Source of the DNA: Microbacteriaceae bacterium
GTDB lineage: Bacteria > Actinomycetota > Actinomycetes > Actinomycetales > Microbacteriaceae
NCBI GenBank assembly: GCA_023254555.1
Contig: JALRLI010000027.1
Span: 1 to 14,006, forward strand
Direction: 5' to 3'
DNA: 14,006 nt
Position numbers and translations under genes: made by a program
Shown here: in pieces, positions 4,782 through 12,208 of the stretch
Position numbering within the stretch: the stretch's first letter is position 1
Layout of the letters: each line of letters begins with the position of its first letter
Notes under the pieces: model-generated
Seen by the model: only the letters and a program-made list of their open reading frames with translations
Database searches by the model: none
Told to the model about the DNA's origin: nothing

Positions 4782-6914
4782 ATGCCCGAAAAGACTGCAA
4801 AACGGTCAAAAACCCCGAAGCATCGTAAGGCTGCGCACAATGAGGGAGTCATCCCGCAGTTGGCTCGCGCAGTGCGTGAGGTCGAGGCGTCAGCCCAGCG
4901 CGGCAAAGCCACACCCATCAACCGCACCAAGTTTCACGTCATCGCTCTGCTGATGCGCGAAGAGCGCAACAAGGCGAAAAATGACTCGACGATGAGCGAC
5001 GCAGATCGCGCAGAAACCCTGAAGCGGCTCGATGGAATCGCGTCGATTCTGGCGAAGACCGCTGCCCGAGATACGTCGCTCATTACGCTGCTCGAGCCCA
5101 CCGCGCCAATTACTGATGCGACCCGCACGGCTCGTCGCAAAATTCTTGAGCAGGCGGGCGTTGAGCTGACCGAGGAAGACGCACAAACTGCTGCAACCGC
5201 CGAGGTTGTCATTGTGCCGCCTGAGTTGGCGGAGCGTCAGGTAGTGCCGGCGGCGGTGCCTGCGCGCATTCGCTCCAATCCGTTCTTGGCGCCAGATATG
5301 CGCGCGGGCTTGCACACCCGCCCGGCTGTGCGTCTCGCAAACTGGGAGTTGCTCGGCCCGCTGCTCAAGTCGTTTGAACAGGGTGCCGGTGGCGGTTCTG
5401 CCTGCATGACCCTGCCTGAGGTTCCCCCGGTCGACCGGTTATCGCCGAAGGGTCTCGAGCTGATGCCACACCAAGCGCGATTCTTGCAGAGCGTGCGCTT
5501 CGGCCACCGCAGCTTCCTCCTTGCTGACGAGCCAGGCCTCGGAAAGACGGCACAGTCTGTCATTGCAGCCTCCGTTGCGAACGCATACCCGTTACTTGTC
5601 GTCGTACCAAACGTCGTGAAGATGAACTGGGCTCGCGAAGTTGAGCGTTGGACTCCCCAGCGCCATGCGACCGTGATTCACGGCGACGGCCAAGAGATGG
5701 ATGCATTTGCCGACGTTTTTGTCGTGAACTACGAGATTCTCGACCGCCACATCGGCTGGCTCTCTCAGATTGGCTTCAAAGGCATGGTTGTCGACGAAGC
5801 GCACATGATTAAAAACATGCAGTCGCAGCGCTCGAAGAACGTGCTGAAACTTGCCGAGCGCATCCGAACCGCAACTCCCGGCGGAAACCCACTGCTGATG
5901 GCACTCACTGGTACCCCACTCATCAACGACATCGACGATTTCAGAGCGATTTGGCGTTTCTTAGGTTGGATCGACGACCAGAAGCCAATCGGCGAGCTGA
6001 TGGGTCGCCTCGAAGAGGCTGGGCTCACTCCTGCTGACAGTGGCTTCTACGCCTCCGCCCGCGAGATTGTGATCGAGATGGGTATCGTGCGCCGTCGCAA
6101 AATCGATGTCGCCGCAGACCTGCCAGCGAAACGCGTGGTCGACATGCCAGTTGAACTCGATGACGAATTCGGTCGCAGCATTCGTGATGCTGAACAGCAG
6201 CTCGCCAACAAGCTCTTCGAACGATTCGACCGTGCAATCAATGGCAAGCTCGGGGCTGAAATGTCGGCGGATTCGATTATCCGCATGATTGCAGCGCAAG
6301 AACTCGACGAGTCAAAGAACTCGAGCAGCGGCATCAACGTCTTCACTATGGTTCGCCAGATTGGTCAGGCGAAGGCGGGCTTGGCTGCCGATTACGCTGC
6401 GCAGCTTGCCCGTTCGGTTGGCAAGGTTGTGTTCTTTGCGAAACATATCGACGTGATGGATGCGGCGGAGCGGTCACTCGCAGAGCGCGGTCTGCGCACC
6501 GTCTCTATCCGCGGTGACCAGACCGCCATTGCTCGTCAGGCTGAAATCGATGCCTTCAACAACGACCCAGAGGTAGCGGTCGCGGTGTGCTCGCTTACCG
6601 CTGCTGGAGTCGGCGTGAACCTACAAGCCTCGTCGAACGTTGTCCTTGCTGAACTCAGCTGGACAGATGCCGAACAGACCCAGGCGATCGACCGCGTTCA
6701 CCGCATCGGTCAAGAAGAACCGGTCACCGCTTGGCGTATCGTTGCTGCACAGACCATCGACGCGAAGATTGCCGAACTCATCGATTCGAAGGCTGGGCTC
6801 GCCGCCCGCGCACTCGACGGCGCAGAAGCACGCGACGAGTCAGAAGATTCAGTGCAGCTCGCCGCACTCATCTCAGTTCTTCGAGACGAAATCGCCCGGC
6901 GCGAAATTGCCTAG
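4782..6914 (+). CDS. SNF2-family DEAD/DEAH-box helicase-like ATPase
   Basis: A 710-residue SF2 ATPase of the SNF2 class, expected to move along or remodel DNA or DNA-protein complexes. The first lobe shows motif I DEPGLGKT (249-256), motif II DEAH (338-341) and motif III TGTP (376-379). The second lobe (about 510-650) carries AAGVGVNLQASS and motif VI, QAIDRVHRIGQ (634-644), which is diagnostic of SNF2 proteins. The compact lobes and the DExGLGKT motif recall the SMARCAL1-like or bacterial stand-alone group (inference). Residues 1-220 match nothing I recognise: a Lys/Arg-rich start (TAKRSKTPKHRK) that could contact DNA, a helical middle, then a Pro/Val-rich stretch. AGGAG four bases before the ATG supports the start. 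No restriction, phage or defence gene adjoins it, so repair or replication-fork maintenance is the safer guess. Its stop shares the CTAG at 6911-6914 with the opposing mycoredoxin gene. Confidence 0.9.
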   Translation: MPEKTAKRSKTPKHRKAAHNEGVIPQLARAVREVEASAQRGKATPINRTKFHVIALLMREERNKAKNDSTMSDADRAETLKRLDGIASILAKTAARDTSLITLLEPTAPITDATRTARRKILEQAGVELTEEDAQTAATAEVVIVPPELAERQVVPAAVPARIRSNPFLAPDMRAGLHTRPAVRLANWELLGPLLKSFEQGAGGGSACMTLPEVPPVDRLSPKGLELMPHQARFLQSVRFGHRSFLLADEPGLGKTAQSVIAASVANAYPLLVVVPNVVKMNWAREVERWTPQRHATVIHGDGQEMDAFADVFVVNYEILDRHIGWLSQIGFKGMVVDEAHMIKNMQSQRSKNVLKLAERIRTATPGGNPLLMALTGTPLINDIDDFRAIWRFLGWIDDQKPIGELMGRLEEAGLTPADSGFYASAREIVIEMGIVRRRKIDVAADLPAKRVVDMPVELDDEFGRSIRDAEQQLANKLFERFDRAINGKLGAEMSADSIIRMIAAQELDESKNSSSGINVFTMVRQIGQAKAGLAADYAAQLARSVGKVVFFAKHIDVMDAAERSLAERGLRTVSIRGDQTAIARQAEIDAFNNDPEVAVAVCSLTAAGVGVNLQASSNVVLAELSWTDAEQTQAIDRVHRIGQEEPVTAWRIVAAQTIDAKIAELIDSKAGLAARALDGAEARDESEDSVQLAALISVLRDEIARREIA

Positions 6915-7183
6915 TGCACCTGCAGCTGAAACTGCACGTCTGCGAGTGACGGGTTGGTGGCGGCAGATCCGTCGGGGTAAATGACGGTCGGCACGGTGTG
7001 ATTTCCGTTGTTCACAGCAGCGACGATTGCGGCAGTGTCGGGTTGCTCCTCGATATCCACTTCGGTGTACGTGATACCCGCGTCATCGAGCTGGCGCTTC
7101 AGCCGCTTGCAGTAGCCGCACCATTCGGTGCTGAACATCGTGATTGAGCCGGCCGGCGGGGTGAAATCTGCTGCAGAAACCAT
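6911..7183 (-). CDS. mrx1: Mycoredoxin (mycothiol-dependent glutaredoxin-like protein)
   Basis: A 90-residue thioredoxin-fold protein with MFSTEWCGYCKRL at residues 16-28 (redox Cys22 and Cys25) and the cis-proline in TVPT (Pro65). The sequence VPTVIYPDGSAATNPS closely follows actinobacterial mycoredoxin-1, which reduces S-mycothiolated proteins using mycothiol. I chose the ATG at 7183 because the longer open frame (to 7282) would overlap the divergent aldehyde dehydrogenase and lacks homologous sequence. There is no Shine-Dalgarno site; CAAGAT ends six bases upstream, so a leaderless mRNA is possible. The gene converges on the helicase, the two stop codons overlapping within a single CTAG. 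The mca gene elsewhere in the window supports a mycothiol-based cell. Confidence 0.9.
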   Translation of the reverse strand: MVSAADFTPPAGSITMFSTEWCGYCKRLKRQLDDAGITYTEVDIEEQPDTAAIVAAVNNGNHTVPTVIYPDGSAATNPSLADVQFQLQVH

Positions 7184-7220
7184 GTGACCATCTTGCCACG
7201 CGGGGCCGTAGCATTGTTCA
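7184..7220. promoter_or_regulatory. 37-bp divergent promoter region, mycoredoxin / aldehyde dehydrogenase
   Basis: On the plus strand TAGCAT (7209-7214) ends six bases before the dehydrogenase ATG. On the minus strand CAAGAT (7195 to 7190) ends six bases before the mycoredoxin ATG. Neither gene has a Shine-Dalgarno site in the gap. If both hexamers are -10 elements, both mRNAs are leaderless and each -35 must lie close to, or across, the other promoter. No good -35 is visible on either strand. Confidence 0.45.
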
Positions 7221-8615
7221 ATGGCCTCCAATAAGAAACCAAGCATTGCTTCGCAGGTTGAGACGCTTCGTGACAACTTCAACTCTGGCTTGACTCGTCA
7301 AATCGCATGGCGCAAAGATCAACTCACAGCGATGAAGAGAATGCTGCTCGACAACCAAGAGCTACTGGCGGATGCGCTGCTCGAAGATCTCGGTAAGTCT
7401 GAGGTTGAATCGCAGATTACCGAAATTGGATTCTTGAGCAGCGAGATTTCGCATACGCTCAAACACCTTAACGCCTGGGTGAGGCCTCGGCGAGTGAATG
7501 TGCCGCTCGCGGTGCAGCCCGCGTCGGCAAAAGTTGTGGCAGAGCCGCTCGGCGTAGTGCTGATTATTGCGCCATGGAATTACCCGCTGTTGCTCACGCT
7601 CTCGCCGCTCATCGGTGCACTAGCGGCGGGCAACACGGCGATTCTGAAGCCGAGCGAACTTGCACCTCGAACCGCAGAAGTGCTCGCCGCGCTCATCCCG
7701 GTCTATCTCGATTCGAGGGCAGTAGCGGTTGTCAACGGTGCCGTTGCCGAAACGACAGAGCTGCTCGAGCAGCGCTTTGACCACATTTTCTACACCGGAA
7801 ACGGCAAAGTGGGTCGTATCGTGATGACCGCCGCGGCAAAGCACCTCACGCCGGTCACTCTCGAGCTCGGGGGCAAGTCGCCAGCGTGGGTCGATCAGAC
7901 CACAAACCTCAAACAGACCGCGAAGCGGATCGTGTGGAGCAAATTCATCAACACTGGCCAAACCTGTGTTGCGCCTGACTATGTGATCGGCACAACCGAA
8001 ACCCTTGATGCCTTGACACCGCATCTCGCCCACGCCGTGCGCGAACTGTACGGCACAGCAATCGCGCACAATCCTGATTACGGCCGAATCGTCAACGACG
8101 CGCACTTCGAAAGACTTGCGAGCTACCTGGATGAGGGTGAAGTGGTCGTTGGCGGTGACACCGACCGTGACGCGAGATTTATTGCGCCGACTGTTTTGCG
8201 TAACGTCAAACCAACATCAGCCGTGATGAGAGACGAAATTTTCGGTCCGATTTTGCCGCTGATTGACGTTGACTCGCTCGATGCCGCAATCGCTCACGTG
8301 AACGCGAACGGTAAACCTCTTGCGCTCTACGTTTTCAGTCAGGATGCCCAAACGCAGGCTCGTTGGCAGCAGGAGACGAGCTCGGGTGCGTTGGGTATCA
8401 ATGCGTCGGTGATTCACCTTTCGGTTCTGGAGCTCCCCTTCGGCGGTGTAGGTGCAAGCGGAATGGGCAATTACCACGGTGAACGGTCGTTCTTGACCTT
8501 CAGTAATGAAAAAGCTGTGCTCTCCAAGCCGTTGACTCCCGACACTCTCTCCAGCACGGTGATGCCTCCGTACACCTCGACGAAAGAAAAAATCGTTCGC
8601 ACGATGCTGTCGTAG
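7221..8615 (+). CDS. Aldehyde dehydrogenase, class 3-like
   Basis: A 464-residue NAD(P)+-dependent aldehyde dehydrogenase that would oxidise aldehydes to carboxylic acids. It has the ALDH3-like short form starting about 50 residues later than ALDH1/2 types, the cofactor-loop sequence EPLGVVLIIAPWNYP, the LKPSEL motif, the catalytic base Glu215 in LELGGKSP, and the nucleophile Cys249 in GQTCVAPDY. These positions are close to Glu209 and Cys243 of mammalian ALDH3A1. The C-terminal PFGGVGASGMGNYHG is typical of the class. Class 3 enzymes favour medium- to long-chain or aromatic aldehydes; the substrate here is unknown. It has its own probable leaderless promoter and appears monocistronic. Proximity to mycoredoxin may be incidental. 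Confidence 0.93.
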   Translation: MASNKKPSIASQVETLRDNFNSGLTRQIAWRKDQLTAMKRMLLDNQELLADALLEDLGKSEVESQITEIGFLSSEISHTLKHLNAWVRPRRVNVPLAVQPASAKVVAEPLGVVLIIAPWNYPLLLTLSPLIGALAAGNTAILKPSELAPRTAEVLAALIPVYLDSRAVAVVNGAVAETTELLEQRFDHIFYTGNGKVGRIVMTAAAKHLTPVTLELGGKSPAWVDQTTNLKQTAKRIVWSKFINTGQTCVAPDYVIGTTETLDALTPHLAHAVRELYGTAIAHNPDYGRIVNDAHFERLASYLDEGEVVVGGDTDRDARFIAPTVLRNVKPTSAVMRDEIFGPILPLIDVDSLDAAIAHVNANGKPLALYVFSQDAQTQARWQQETSSGALGINASVIHLSVLELPFGGVGASGMGNYHGERSFLTFSNEKAVLSKPLTPDTLSSTVMPPYTSTKEKIVRTMLS

Positions 8616-8691
8616 CCTCGACGGCGAAGCTGCCCCGTGAATCAGAGTGGCAGGGGTCACCTGTTTTCAGCTTCGGAATGCCACCCATCAA

Positions 8692-8697
8692 TAGAAT
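8692..8697 (+). promoter_or_regulatory. -10 element of a probable leaderless promoter (AI-2E-family gene)
   Basis: TAGAAT at 8692-8697 is followed by six bases and then the GTG at 8704, with no Shine-Dalgarno site. The same hexamer and spacing precede greA. No convincing -35 was found at 16-18 bp. Confidence 0.5.
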
Positions 8698-8703
8698 GGA
8701 CAG

Positions 8704-9894
8704 GTGAGCCAAGAACCAATCGATCAGAGCGTGCCGCGGGGTATCCGTTTGGCCGCTGCCTGGTCTTGGCGCGTGCTCGTAATCGGATTAGCGCTCGCCG
8801 CTGTTCTCTGGCTCATCGTAGAGCTTCGCTTGATCGTGGTGCCAGTGCTGATAGCTATTTTGCTGACAGCACTGCTCGCGCCATTCGTCGCGTGGCTGGT
8901 TCGCAGAGGGGCGCCGAAGTGGCTAGGGGTCATCACCGCTTTACTCACGCTGTTCGCAGCGGTTGGGGTGCTGACATGGTTAATTGTCACCCAGATGCGC
9001 GCGTTTTCTGGATCGTTCGTTACGAAGTCTGAAAAGGCTTATCTCAACATTCTGGATTGGCTGGCAGCATCTCCGCTGCACATCAGTCAGACACAGATTG
9101 ATCAGTACGTTGACGCTCTGATTGCCAGCCTTCAGAAAGACAGCTCGGGTATTTGGAGCGGCGCGCTCTCAGTGGGCACCACAGTTGGACACATTCTCGC
9201 GGGCATCCTCTTGACGCTCTTCAGCTTGATCTTCTTACTCATCGATGGCCCCCGGATTTGGCGTTGGGTGGTGCGGATTGTGCCAGCTCGGGCTCGCGCC
9301 GCGTTCGATGGCGCTGGTCGTTCTGGCTGGGTTTCGGTGGGGCACTATGTGCGAATCCAGATCTTTGTGGCGTTCGTCGATGCAGTTGGTATCGGCGTGG
9401 GCGCTGCAATTTTGCAGGTGCCGATGGTCATCCCTATCGCAATCCTGGTGTTCTTGGGATCGTTTGTGCCGTTCCTCGGCACAATCATCGCCGGCTCAAT
9501 TGCCACCTTCATTGCGCTCGTCTATAACGGGCCGGTGAACGCACTCATCATGCTCGCGGTGGTGATCTTGGTCAACCAAATTGAGGGCCACATCTTGCAG
9601 CCGCTTGTGATGGGTAACGCGGTTCGGGTGCATCCACTCGCCGTAGTTCTGTCTGTCTCGGCGGGTGCGTTAGTGGCCGGCATTGCCGGTGCACTGTTTG
9701 CGGTTCCGCTCGTTGCGTCGCTGAACTCGATGGTGAAGTACATCAACGCAGGCAGCTGGCGTAATAAACCAGATCCACTTTCGCTCCCCACAGCTGAATG
9801 GATGCGCCAAGCGGCGGTCGAGGCTCGCGACGAGCTCATCGCCGAGGGGTCGAAGGCCGCAGGTGCCGAAGAGAAGAACGAGGGAAAAAAATGA
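8704..9894 (+). CDS. AI-2E family (PerM/YhhT) membrane transporter
   Basis: A 396-residue polytopic membrane protein. Two helices fill residues 22-60 (split by the short ELR segment) and a third spans about 75-97. A hydrophilic stretch follows (about 100-150), then further helices arranged as in the AI-2E exporter family, including the conserved blocks PIAILVFLGSFVPFLGT and NQIEGHILQPLVMG. The C-terminal 40 residues are charged and cytoplasmic. Family members have been linked to autoinducer-2 export, Na+(Li+)/H+ exchange and other substrates, so the substrate cannot be assigned. The GTG start is supported by the -10 hexamer six bases upstream and by where similarity begins. The stop overlaps the start of ilvA (ATGA) after a run of seven A residues (9885-9891), so the two genes are tightly coupled. 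Confidence 0.88.
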   Translation: MSQEPIDQSVPRGIRLAAAWSWRVLVIGLALAAVLWLIVELRLIVVPVLIAILLTALLAPFVAWLVRRGAPKWLGVITALLTLFAAVGVLTWLIVTQMRAFSGSFVTKSEKAYLNILDWLAASPLHISQTQIDQYVDALIASLQKDSSGIWSGALSVGTTVGHILAGILLTLFSLIFLLIDGPRIWRWVVRIVPARARAAFDGAGRSGWVSVGHYVRIQIFVAFVDAVGIGVGAAILQVPMVIPIAILVFLGSFVPFLGTIIAGSIATFIALVYNGPVNALIMLAVVILVNQIEGHILQPLVMGNAVRVHPLAVVLSVSAGALVAGIAGALFAVPLVASLNSMVKYINAGSWRNKPDPLSLPTAEWMRQAAVEARDELIAEGSKAAGAEEKNEGKK

Positions 9895-11144
9895 CCGCAC
9901 AGACTGTGAACGTGCGCGAGTTGGTCACTCTCAAAGATTTCGAGAGTGCTCGCGGGGTTGTCAGCAGGGTTGCCGCACGCACACCGATGCAAACATCGCG
10001 TCGCTTGGGTGAATATCTCGGCGGGCAGCAGGTGTACCTTAAATGCGAGAACCTGCAGCGCACCGGCGCCTACAAGATTCGAGGCGCCTACTACCGAATG
10101 AGCCAGCTCTCGGAAGCGGAACGAGCTCGCGGTGTTGTTGCCGCATCTGCGGGTAATCATGCGCAGGGTGTGGCTTTCGCGGCGCGTGAACTCGGAATCA
10201 AAGCTACGATTTTCATGCCGCGAGGCGTAGCGTTGCCAAAGCTTCAGGCAACTCGCAGTTACGGAGCCGAAGTCGTATTACAGGGGCTTGTCGTTGACGA
10301 GGCGCTCAAAGCAGCTCAAGATTTCGCTGCCGAATCGGGCGCGGTGTACATCGCCCCGTTCGATCATCGCGAAGTCATTGTTGGCCAGGGTACGCTCGGT
10401 CTTGAGATGCTCGAGGACGCGCCCGACATCGAAACCCTCGTAGTGCCAATCGGCGGCGGCGGCCTCATTGCAGGCGTCGCGGCAGCGGCGAAGCTTCGCG
10501 CCGCTGAACTCGGCCGCACGCTTCGCGTGATTGGCGTGCAAGACGAAAACGCAGCGCCGTTCGTGCCATCCCTGGCGGCGGGCAAGCTCGTCGAGGTTGA
10601 TGTGAAACCGACTATTGCCGACGGCATCGCGGTGGGCATCCCCGGAGCGCTCACCTTCGAGTTCGCGCGGGAGTATGTCGATGAGGTTGTCACCGTGACC
10701 GATGACGACGTCGCTCGGGCGATTCTGCTCTTGCTCGAACGCGCTAAGCTGCTCGTCGAGCCCGCGGGCGCCGTCGGTGTTGCCGCCATCATGGAGGGCA
10801 AAATCGAAAGCGCTGGGCCGGTCGCCACCATCCTCAGTGGCGGCAACATTGACCCACTCCTCTTGCAGCGCGTCATTAGCCACGGCCTCGCTGCAGATGA
10901 GCGCTACCTGAAACTTCGCATCATGCTGCCAGACCGCCCGGGTCAGCTTGCGCGCACCGCAGAGCTGGTGGCTGAGGCAGACGCGAATGTCGTTGAGGTG
11001 CTGCACACCCGTCATGGCGGGGGGCTTCAAATCAACGAGGTTGAGCTCGAGCTACATATCGAAACACGCGGGCACACCCACCGCGACGAAGTGGTGAAGA
11101 AGCTGCAAGACGCGGGCTACACCATTCGCCTCGAAAACCTTTAG
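9891..11144 (+). CDS. ilvA: Threonine ammonia-lyase (threonine deaminase)
   Basis: A 417-residue PLP enzyme converting threonine to 2-oxobutanoate and ammonia, the first step towards isoleucine. The PLP lysine is Lys62 in AYKIRGA, the substrate-binding SAGNHAQG is at about 86-93, and the phosphate-binding glycine loop GGGG is at 188-191. A single ACT-like domain fills about 340-417 (LKLRIMLPDRPGQLA). This is the shorter form (about 400-420 residues), common in actinobacteria, rather than the 500-residue two-ACT E. coli biosynthetic enzyme. It could be biosynthetic or catabolic. I chose ATG 9891 because it overlaps the transporter stop (ATGA) and GAGGG (9880-9884) lies six bases upstream; the longer frame to 9798 lies inside the transporter gene. 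Co-expression with an AI-2E-family protein is clear from the layout; a functional link is not. Confidence 0.93.
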   Translation: MTAQTVNVRELVTLKDFESARGVVSRVAARTPMQTSRRLGEYLGGQQVYLKCENLQRTGAYKIRGAYYRMSQLSEAERARGVVAASAGNHAQGVAFAARELGIKATIFMPRGVALPKLQATRSYGAEVVLQGLVVDEALKAAQDFAAESGAVYIAPFDHREVIVGQGTLGLEMLEDAPDIETLVVPIGGGGLIAGVAAAAKLRAAELGRTLRVIGVQDENAAPFVPSLAAGKLVEVDVKPTIADGIAVGIPGALTFEFAREYVDEVVTVTDDDVARAILLLLERAKLLVEPAGAVGVAAIMEGKIESAGPVATILSGGNIDPLLLQRVISHGLAADERYLKLRIMLPDRPGQLARTAELVAEADANVVEVLHTRHGGGLQINEVELELHIETRGHTHRDEVVKKLQDAGYTIRLENL

Positions 11145-11178
11145 GACCACTGTGTCGATGGCAGGTTCGGCGGCGCCG

Positions 11179-11197
11179 CGCCGGTAACTAGCCGGCG
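11179..11197. terminator. GC-rich hairpin between convergent ilvA and greA
   Basis: CGCCGG (11179-11184) and CCGGCG (11192-11197) form a perfect 6-bp stem with a 7-base loop, overlapping the greA stop codon and lying 35 bases after the ilvA stop. There is no T-run on either strand. It may act as a bidirectional tail-less terminator or mRNA 3'-end stabiliser; this is inference from position and stem strength. Confidence 0.4.
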
Positions 11198-11676
11198 AAA
11201 GGCTTGATGTCGAGAATCTCGACAGCGATTTCGACACCGCTCGGCGCGTGGTAAGCCGTGGTGTCTCCCACGCTCAGGCCCAGAATTGCTTTGCCGAGGG
11301 GGCTGTCGTCACTGTACACGTCTAGTTCGGTGTGGCCACCGAGTTCACGGTGACCGAGTAAGAAGGTTTCGTCGTCGCCAAGAATATTCGCGGTGACGAT
11401 AGTGCCTACCGCAACAACGTCAGTGCTGGTAGGAGCTTCGCCCACGTGCGCGTGCTTTAACAGCTCGGTGAGTGACTTGATGCGGGCCTCCATCTTGCCC
11501 TGCTCATCCTTCGCTGCGTGGTAGCCGCCGTTTTCTTTGAGGTCACCCTCTGAGCGGGCCTCTTCAATCTTCACCGCGATCTCTCGGCGAGCAGGTCCGC
11601 TGAGGTGCTCGAGCTCTTTCTCGAGACGGTCGAATGCTTCTTGGGTGAGCCAGGTACGTTTGGTTTCTTCAGCCAT
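11188..11676 (-). CDS. greA: Transcription elongation factor GreA
   Basis: A 162-residue GreA, which enters the RNA polymerase secondary channel and stimulates cleavage of backtracked transcripts. The N-terminal coiled coil (about 12-78) carries the tip motif GDLKENGGYHAAK, with acidic tip residues Asp45 and Glu48. The C-terminal FKBP-like domain follows (about 85-162) and includes SPLGKAILGLSVGD. The NGGYH variant in place of NAEYH is usual in actinobacteria. Length is normal. An ATG at 11680 is out of frame, so the start is 11676. TAGAAT six bases upstream and the lack of a Shine-Dalgarno site suggest a leaderless mRNA. Together with the DUF4307 and mca genes it forms a gene order that I also know from Mycobacterium (Rv1080c-Rv1082). 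Confidence 0.96.
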   Translation of the reverse strand: MAEETKRTWLTQEAFDRLEKELEHLSGPARREIAVKIEEARSEGDLKENGGYHAAKDEQGKMEARIKSLTELLKHAHVGEAPTSTDVVAVGTIVTANILGDDETFLLGHRELGGHTELDVYSDDSPLGKAILGLSVGDTTAYHAPSGVEIAVEILDIKPFAG

Positions 11677-11682
11677 CCATTA

Positions 11683-11710
11683 ATTCTATCGTCGTTAGCC
11701 CGCGTGCGAA
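11683..11710 (-). promoter_or_regulatory. Promoter of greA, probably leaderless
   Basis: On the minus strand TTCGCA (11710 to 11705; four of six -35 matches) precedes TAGAAT (11688 to 11683) by 16 bp. The greA ATG begins six bases after TAGAAT. There is no purine-rich Shine-Dalgarno site at normal distance. The promoter lies in the 62-bp gap after the DUF4307 gene, so greA can be transcribed on its own. Confidence 0.55.
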
Positions 11711-11738
11711 GACCCGGCTATCGAGGTTCGCCGGCCTG

Positions 11739-12149
11739 CTACCGAGCTTCGACAACCCAGCAGCGCTCAACGTAGCCGGTGTTTGGCTCTCTGATCGCAA
11801 TCACCTGCTCGGTGAAGTATCGCGTCTGCTTGACACTCGGCTCGTGAACCACGACCTTCCAGCCGACAACAGCCTTCGAGCGACTCATCGTTGCCACCGC
11901 ACACGCGATCTCGCTGTTTGGCGGGCCCGAAACCTGGTAATCAACGCTCACCTGAGAGCCTTCGATGCTGAAGCCTGTGGTCTCGGCACTGACTGAGACC
12001 GAGTTTCCACCCCAGCCGCTAAAGATCGCCCAGAGAATCACGCCAAGCACTACGGCTGCAATTGTGCCGAACACGATGCGACGGTCGACAGAGCGATTAC
12101 GAGCTCTGCCGTAGCGATCATCCATCTGATCGGTCACTAAACTGGGCAT
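11739..12149 (-). CDS. DUF4307 family membrane protein
   Basis: A 136-residue protein with a short basic cytoplasmic N-terminus containing DDRYGR (residues 10-15), one transmembrane helix (about 25-44), and an extracytoplasmic beta-rich domain with two cysteines (Cys83 and Cys130) that could form a disulfide. The layout and the DDRYGR start fit actinobacterial DUF4307, for which no function is established. The start is taken as ATG 12149, where TACGCT ends seven bases upstream; ATG 12125 (MDDRYG) is an alternative. The long frame to 12272 is rejected because its first 41 residues overlap the divergent mca gene. It sits between greA and mca, as in mycobacteria, and is divergent from mca. Confidence 0.8.
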   Translation of the reverse strand: MPSLVTDQMDDRYGRARNRSVDRRIVFGTIAAVVLGVILWAIFSGWGGNSVSVSAETTGFSIEGSQVSVDYQVSGPPNSEIACAVATMSRSKAVVGWKVVVHEPSVKQTRYFTEQVIAIREPNTGYVERCWVVEAR

Positions 12150-12156
12150 AGCTTTA

Positions 12157-12162
12157 AGCGTA
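12157..12162 (-). promoter_or_regulatory. Candidate -10 of the DUF4307 gene
   Basis: TACGCT (12162 to 12157 on the minus strand) fits TAnnnT and ends seven bases before the ATG at 12149, which has no Shine-Dalgarno site. The spacing again suggests a leaderless mRNA. No clear -35 was identified. Confidence 0.35.
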
Positions 12163-12208
12163 GAACACGAACCTGCGCGAATTGTTCGAAACCTTAGAAA
12201 GGATGCCC

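Noticed and set aside
4782..6914. SNF2 helicase as part of a defence island
   Set aside because: Neighbours are a phosphatase, a zinc-ribbon protein, mycoredoxin and an aldehyde dehydrogenase. No nuclease, methylase, toxin or phage gene is present.
7184..7282. Longer mycoredoxin start at 7282
   Set aside because: The extra 33 residues lie antisense to the start of the aldehyde dehydrogenase and do not resemble glutaredoxins.
8651..8667. Short hairpin CAGG/CCTG followed by TTTT after the aldehyde dehydrogenase, considered as a terminator
   Set aside because: The stem has only four Watson-Crick pairs and four T residues; too weak to call.
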